Positions 1-5,287 of a DNA stretch of 5,287 nt are shown piece after piece (position 1 is the first letter of the stretch; the number at the start of each line of letters is the position of its first letter). The notes beneath the pieces were generated by a model, which saw nothing but the letters and a program-made list of their open reading frames with translations, was not told where the DNA came from and searched no databases. Position numbers and translations under genes: made by a program. Source of the stretch: an uncultured Actinoplanes sp. (GTDB lineage Bacteria; Actinomycetota; Actinomycetes; Mycobacteriales; Micromonosporaceae); the NCBI GenBank assembly GCA_934667465.1, contig CAKUMG010000503.1, forward strand, positions 1 through 5,287, written 5' to 3'.

Positions 1-263
1 AGGCGCGTGCCGACGCCGAGGCGATCCGTCAGGACGTCCTGGCCAAGGCTCGCGAGGAGTCCGACCGCATCATCGCGGCCGGCAGCGCCAACCTCGCCGC
101 GCAGCGCGAGAGCATCGTTCGCGAGCTGCGCGTCGAGATGGGCTCGCTCGCGGTCGACCTGGCCGGGAAGATCGTCGGTGAGTCCCTCGCCGACGAGGCC
201 CGCAACCGGGGCACCGTGGACCGTTTCATCAACGAGCTCGGCGCCGGGACGGGCGGTCGCTGA
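1..263 (+). CDS. atpF: F1Fo ATP synthase subunit b, C-terminal part (5' truncated by window)
   Basis: Reading from base 3, an open frame of 86 codons runs to a TGA at 261-263; the start and the N-terminal membrane helix lie outside the window. The visible part is charged and alanine-rich with no hydrophobic segment, as expected for the soluble coiled-coil arm of subunit b. The stretch ending SLAVDLAGKIVGESL followed by VDRFINELG is typical of the b C-terminus, the part that contacts delta at the top of the peripheral stalk. That stalk holds the alpha3-beta3 head still against rotor torque. The stop codon shares its last base with the atpH start (TGATG), so the two genes are probably translationally coupled. 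In mycobacteria b-like and delta sequences are fused in one protein; here a clear stop separates them. The family call rests on the motif and on gene order. Confidence 0.93.
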   Translation, partial: ARADAEAIRQDVLAKAREESDRIIAAGSANLAAQRESIVRELRVEMGSLAVDLAGKIVGESLADEARNRGTVDRFINELGAGTGGR

Positions 264-1078
264 TGGCGACCGTCAACCGCGAGTCGTACGCCGCGGCGGC
301 CGAGAAGCTGACCGCGGACGCACGGGCGCTCTCCGCCGCGCAGCTGGCCACCATCGCCGATGAGATCCTGGCGGTGGCCCGGCTGCTGCGCGGCGAGCCG
401 CGCCTGCGGCGGGCGCTGACCGACCCGTCCCGCTCCGCGGTGGAGCGGGCCGGGCTGTTCCGGTCGCTCGTCTCGGGCAAGGTCAGCGTGATCACCGTCG
501 ACACCCTGTCCGAGCTGGTCTCCGGCCGCTTCTCGCGCCCGGCCGACCTGCTCGACGCGACGGAGCGCCTCGCCGTGGACACGGTGCTGGCCGCGGGCGA
601 CCGCGACGGCAAGCTGGCCGACGTCGAGGACGAGCTGTTCCGCTTCGGCAAGGTGGTCTCCGGCAACGGGCCGCTGGCCGTCACCCTGAGTGACTCCAGC
701 GCTCCGGTCGAGCGCCGGGCTAAGCTGGTGGAGGACCTGCTCAAGGGCAAGGTCCAGCCGGCGACGGCGCAGCTGATCAAGATCGCCCTCGAGGGTTTCG
801 GCGGCCGGGGCTTCGACGCCTCGCTCACCAGGCTCGTCGAGCTGACCGCCGCGCGGCGTGACCGTGAGGTCGCCTACGTGACGGTCGCCAAGGTGCTCGA
901 CGACGCCGAGGAGCAGCGGCTCGCCGCAAAGCTGGCGGTCATCTACGGCCGCCAGGTCTCGCTCAAGGTCGACGTGGATCCGAGCGTCATCGGTGGCGTC
1001 AGCGTGCGGGTCGGTTCCGACCTCTACGACGGCACGATTGTGCGGCGGCTGAACGAAGCCCGCCAGGCGCTCGCTTAA
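263..1078 (+). CDS. atpH: F1Fo ATP synthase subunit delta (OSCP homologue), long actinobacterial form
   Basis: This 271-residue protein is delta, the subunit that sits on top of the F1 head and ties the alpha N-termini to subunit b in the peripheral stalk. The N-terminal half is helical and rich in Ala, Leu and Arg. The C-terminal region carries the family signature around residues 240-260, with VDPSVIGGVSVRVGSDLYDG followed by T; the usual family ending is Asp-x-Ser, so Thr is a conservative change. E. coli delta is about 177 residues, but actinobacterial delta subunits are commonly near 270, so the length is normal for the group rather than a fusion. The ATG at 263 overlaps the atpF stop by one base. 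Only a weak G-rich element (GGGACGGG, 246-253) precedes it, so initiation probably depends on coupling to atpF. The gene ends with TAA and is followed by the only sizeable spacer in the cluster. Confidence 0.95.
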   Translation: MATVNRESYAAAAEKLTADARALSAAQLATIADEILAVARLLRGEPRLRRALTDPSRSAVERAGLFRSLVSGKVSVITVDTLSELVSGRFSRPADLLDATERLAVDTVLAAGDRDGKLADVEDELFRFGKVVSGNGPLAVTLSDSSAPVERRAKLVEDLLKGKVQPATAQLIKIALEGFGGRGFDASLTRLVELTAARRDREVAYVTVAKVLDDAEEQRLAAKLAVIYGRQVSLKVDVDPSVIGGVSVRVGSDLYDGTIVRRLNEARQALA

Positions 1079-1118
1079 CAGTTACTTCCCCTCGGCGGCG
1101 GCGACGCTACCGAAAGCC

Positions 1119-1142
1119 CTCGGGCGCGGCGACCGCCCCGAG
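1119..1142 (+). promoter_or_regulatory. Strong hairpin in the atpH-atpA spacer
   Basis: CTCGGG (1119-1124) and GCGG (1126-1129) pair with CCGC (1133-1136) and CCCGAG (1137-1142). This gives 10 G/C-rich base pairs with one bulged C at 1125 and a three-base CGA loop. No T-run follows (the next bases are CCGACTAGAGAAGG), so a complete intrinsic terminator is unlikely inside an operon whose downstream genes are essential parts of the same complex. Its 3' edge is 8 bases before the atpA ribosome binding site. An RNA stability, processing or translation-tuning element, or partial attenuation, is possible; that role is inference. In DNA this GC-rich, a chance stem is also possible. Confidence 0.5.
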
Positions 1143-1150
1143 CCGACTAG

Positions 1151-1156
1151 AGAAGG
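1151..1156 (+). promoter_or_regulatory. Ribosome binding site of atpA
   Basis: AGAAGG lies 6 bases before the ATG at 1163 and is the clearest Shine-Dalgarno match among the gene starts in the window. It fits the fact that atpA, separated from atpH by 84 bases, cannot rely on stop/start overlap, and it supports ATG 1163 as the atpA start. Confidence 0.75.
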
Positions 1157-1162
1157 CAGAGG

Positions 1163-2809
1163 ATGGCCGAGCTGACCATCTCCTCGGACGAGATCCGGGG
1201 GGCGCTAGAGCGCTACGTCTCGTCCTACACGCCCGAGGTCTCCCGTGAGGAGGTCGGCATCGTCTCCGATGCGGGCGACGGGATCGCGCACGTCGAGGGT
1301 CTTCCCTCGACCCAGGCCAACGAGCTCCTCGAGTTCGAGGACGGCACCCTGGGCCTCGCCCTGAACCTCGACGTCCGCGAGATCGGCGTCGTGGTCCTGG
1401 GCGAGTTCACCGGCATCGAGGAGGGCCAGCGGGTCAAGCGCACCGGCCGCGTCCTCTCCGTGCCGGTGGGCGACGCCTACCTGGGCCGCGTCGTCGACGC
1501 CCTGGGCAACCCGATCGACGACCGGGGCGAGATCCCCAGCGAGGGCTTCCGCGAGCTCGAGCTGCAGGCGCCGAACGTCATGGCGCGCCAGCCGGTGAAG
1601 CAGCCGCTGCAGACGGGTATCAAGGCGATCGACGCCATGACCCCGATCGGCCGCGGCCAGCGCCAGCTGATCATCGGCGACCGCAAGACCGGCAAGTCCA
1701 CGGTCGCGCTCGACACGATCATCAACCAGCGTGCCAACTGGGAGTCCGGCGACCCGGAGAAGCAGGTCCGCTGCATCTACGTGGCGATCGGCCAGAAGGC
1801 CTCCACCATCGCCAGCATCCGCGGGACGCTGGAGGAGCAGGGCGCGCTCGAGTACACGACGATCGTGGCCTCGCCGGCGTCCGACCCGGCCGGCTTCAAG
1901 TACATCGCGCCGTACACCGGCTCGGCCATCGGCCAGCACTGGATGTACGCCGGCAAGCACGTCCTGATCGTCTTCGACGACCTGACCAAGCAGGCCGAGG
2001 CGTACCGCGCCGTGTCGCTGCTGCTGCGTCGCCCGCCGGGCCGTGAGGCGTACCCGGGTGACGTCTTCTACCTGCACTCCCGCCTGCTGGAGCGTTGCGC
2101 CAAGCTCTCCAACGAGCTGGGTGGCGGCTCGATGACCGGCCTGCCGATCATCGAGACCAAGGCCGGCGACATCTCGGCCTACATCCCGACCAACGTCATC
2201 TCGATCACCGACGGCCAGATCTTCCTCGAGGGCGACCTGTTCGCCTCCGGTGTGCGTCCGGCCATCAACGTCGGCACCTCGGTGTCGCGGGTCGGCGGTT
2301 CGGCGCAGGTCGGCGGCATGCGTCAGGTCTCCGGCCGGCTGCGCCTCGACCTCGCCCAGTACCGCGAGCTGGAGGCCTTCTCGGCCTTCGCCTCCGACCT
2401 GGACAAGGCGTCGCGGGCTCAGCTCGACAAGGGTGTCCGCCTGGTCGAGCTGCTCAAGCAGCCGCAGTTCTCGCCGCTCGGCTCGGGCGAGCAGATCATC
2501 GTGATCTGGGCCGGCACCACCGGCCAGCTCGACGACGTCGAGGTCGGCGACGTGCGCCGCTTCGAGGGCGAGTTCATCGACTGGTTCAAGCGCAACCGCA
2601 GCGACGCGTTCACGACCATCTCGGCCGGTGGCAAGCTCTCCGACGAGACCGTGGACCTGCTGAAGAAGGCCGTCCAGGAGTTCAAGGGTCAGTTCAAGGC
2701 CGGCGCGGCCGGTGGGGACCTCAACGAGGCCCCGGCTCAGCCCCTCGAGGGTGAGCAGCCGCGCGAGACCGTGACCCGCGAGGTCCGTTCCTCGTCCGAC
2801 GAGCGCTGA
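1163..2809 (+). CDS. atpA: F1Fo ATP synthase subunit alpha, with actinobacterial C-terminal extension
   Basis: Alpha is the non-catalytic nucleotide-binding subunit that alternates with beta in the F1 hexamer. The 548-residue protein has the usual order: N-terminal beta-barrel (about 1-95), nucleotide-binding core (about 96-380) and C-terminal helical domain (about 381-513). The Walker A loop GDRKTGKS is at residues 172-179, with Ser in the last position where Thr is common in alpha. The Walker B strand HVLIVFDD is at 266-273. The alpha/beta signature [10 protein letters not shown] is at 366-375, directly followed by R376, the arginine finger that reaches into the beta catalytic site. Compared with the E. 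coli protein (513 residues) there is a tail at about 514-548, rich in Gly, Pro, Glu and Arg. Mycobacterial alpha has a tail of similar length that restrains ATP hydrolysis. The start is supported by the AGAAGG site and the conserved MAELTI opening. No frameshift or missing key residue is seen. Confidence 0.98.
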   Translation: MAELTISSDEIRGALERYVSSYTPEVSREEVGIVSDAGDGIAHVEGLPSTQANELLEFEDGTLGLALNLDVREIGVVVLGEFTGIEEGQRVKRTGRVLSVPVGDAYLGRVVDALGNPIDDRGEIPSEGFRELELQAPNVMARQPVKQPLQTGIKAIDAMTPIGRGQRQLIIGDRKTGKSTVALDTIINQRANWESGDPEKQVRCIYVAIGQKASTIASIRGTLEEQGALEYTTIVASPASDPAGFKYIAPYTGSAIGQHWMYAGKHVLIVFDDLTKQAEAYRAVSLLLRRPPGREAYPGDVFYLHSRLLERCAKLSNELGGGSMTGLPIIETKAGDISAYIPTNVISITDGQIFLEGDLFASGVRPAINVGTSVSRVGGSAQVGGMRQVSGRLRLDLAQYRELEAFSAFASDLDKASRAQLDKGVRLVELLKQPQFSPLGSGEQIIVIWAGTTGQLDDVEVGDVRRFEGEFIDWFKRNRSDAFTTISAGGKLSDETVDLLKKAVQEFKGQFKAGAAGGDLNEAPAQPLEGEQPRETVTREVRSSSDER

Positions 2810-2812
2810 TCC

Positions 2813-5181
<2,369 letters not shown>

Positions 5182-5194
5182 CCAGTTCCGCGTT

Positions 5195-5236
5195 CGGAAG
5201 GCCCCGCCGATTTCGGCGGGGCCTTCCGTCATTTAT
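5195..5236 (+). terminator. Intrinsic-type terminator after atpD
   Basis: A perfect 15-bp inverted repeat, CGGAAGGCCCCGCCG (5195-5209) with CGGCGGGGCCTTCCG (5214-5228), closes on a four-base ATTT loop. It is followed by TCATTTAT, a weak T-rich stretch. Perfect long GC-rich stems with poor T-tracts are common actinobacterial terminators. It lies 13 bases after the atpD stop, so transcription of the cluster is expected to end or drop here. The T-rich side is downstream on the + strand; the complementary direction has no T-run, although the stem itself is symmetric and could also act on a convergent transcript. Confidence 0.9.
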
Positions 5237-5287
5237 AGGTAACCTTCGGTACTGGAGACCAGGTCCCAACCCCGGTGGGTACGGGTC
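5233..5287 (-). CDS. Possible C-terminus of a convergent gene (partial, unidentified)
   Basis: On the minus strand the frame entering from the window edge reads TRTHRGWDLVSSTEGYL and stops at a TAA (plus 5233-5235), a few bases from the atpD terminator. Twelve of 17 codons end in G or C, weaker than the atp genes but compatible with coding. A minus-strand gene ending just beyond a shared hairpin is a common convergent layout. Only 17 codons are visible and no family can be recognised. A + strand frame across the same bases also stays open after a TAG at 5236-5238, so this call is tentative; the stretch may simply be intergenic. Confidence 0.25.
   Translation of the reverse strand, partial: TRTHRGWDLVSSTEGYL

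Noticed and set aside
7..363. 118-codon + strand frame across the atpF/atpH junction
   Set aside because: It is out of frame with both subunits and is Arg/Ser/Pro-rich. The atpF frame from base 3 and the atpH frame from 263 explain the region fully.
1119..1142. Intrinsic terminator separating atpH from atpA
   Set aside because: The stem is good but no T-tract follows, and a full stop here would cut alpha, gamma and beta off from the operon; kept only as a possible regulatory hairpin.
2095..2754. 219-codon + strand frame inside atpA
   Set aside because: It is an out-of-frame shadow of atpA, dominated by Arg, Gly and Pro, while the atpA frame carries all conserved motifs across the same bases.
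5254..5267. Short palindrome GACCAGGTC near the window end
   Set aside because: Only four base pairs around one central base, too short to support an operator or hairpin claim in GC-rich DNA; no second copy was noticed.

Overview
The window is the downstream part of an F-type (F1Fo) ATP synthase operon from a high-GC actinomycete. Five genes lie head to tail on the + strand in the order atpF (3' end only), atpH, atpA, atpG and atpD, encoding subunits b, delta, alpha, gamma and beta. Four actinobacterial hallmarks are visible: strong G/C bias at third codon positions; a long, about 270-residue delta encoded separately from b (mycobacteria fuse the two); an alpha subunit with a C-terminal tail of about 35 residues beyond the E. 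coli length; and a gamma subunit with an extra acidic loop near residues 166-179. The protein style would suit Micromonosporales or relatives, but no taxonomic marker fixes this, so that placement is inference.

Layout: 1-263 is the atpF C-terminus, 263-1078 atpH, and 1079-1162 a spacer with a strong hairpin and the atpA ribosome binding site. Then come atpA (1163-2809), atpG (2813-3742) and atpD (3742-5181). A long GC-rich hairpin at 5195-5228 follows, and after it 59 bases with no + strand gene start that I can recognise. The far edge may hold the last 17 codons of a convergent minus-strand gene (low confidence).

The genes are tightly coupled. The atpF/atpH and atpG/atpD junctions are both TGATG stop/start overlaps, and atpA/atpG are 3 bases apart; only atpH/atpA has a real spacer. 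Together the products form the alpha3-beta3 catalytic head (atpA, atpD), the central rotor shaft (atpG) and the peripheral stalk (atpF, atpH). Key catalytic residues in alpha and beta are intact.

The window looks like conserved core metabolism rather than an undescribed system. The points deserving a second look are the terminator-like hairpin directly after atpD where atpC (epsilon) would normally follow, the possible convergent gene there, the atpH-atpA hairpin, and the paired alpha-tail and gamma-loop elements linked in mycobacteria to suppressed ATP hydrolysis.
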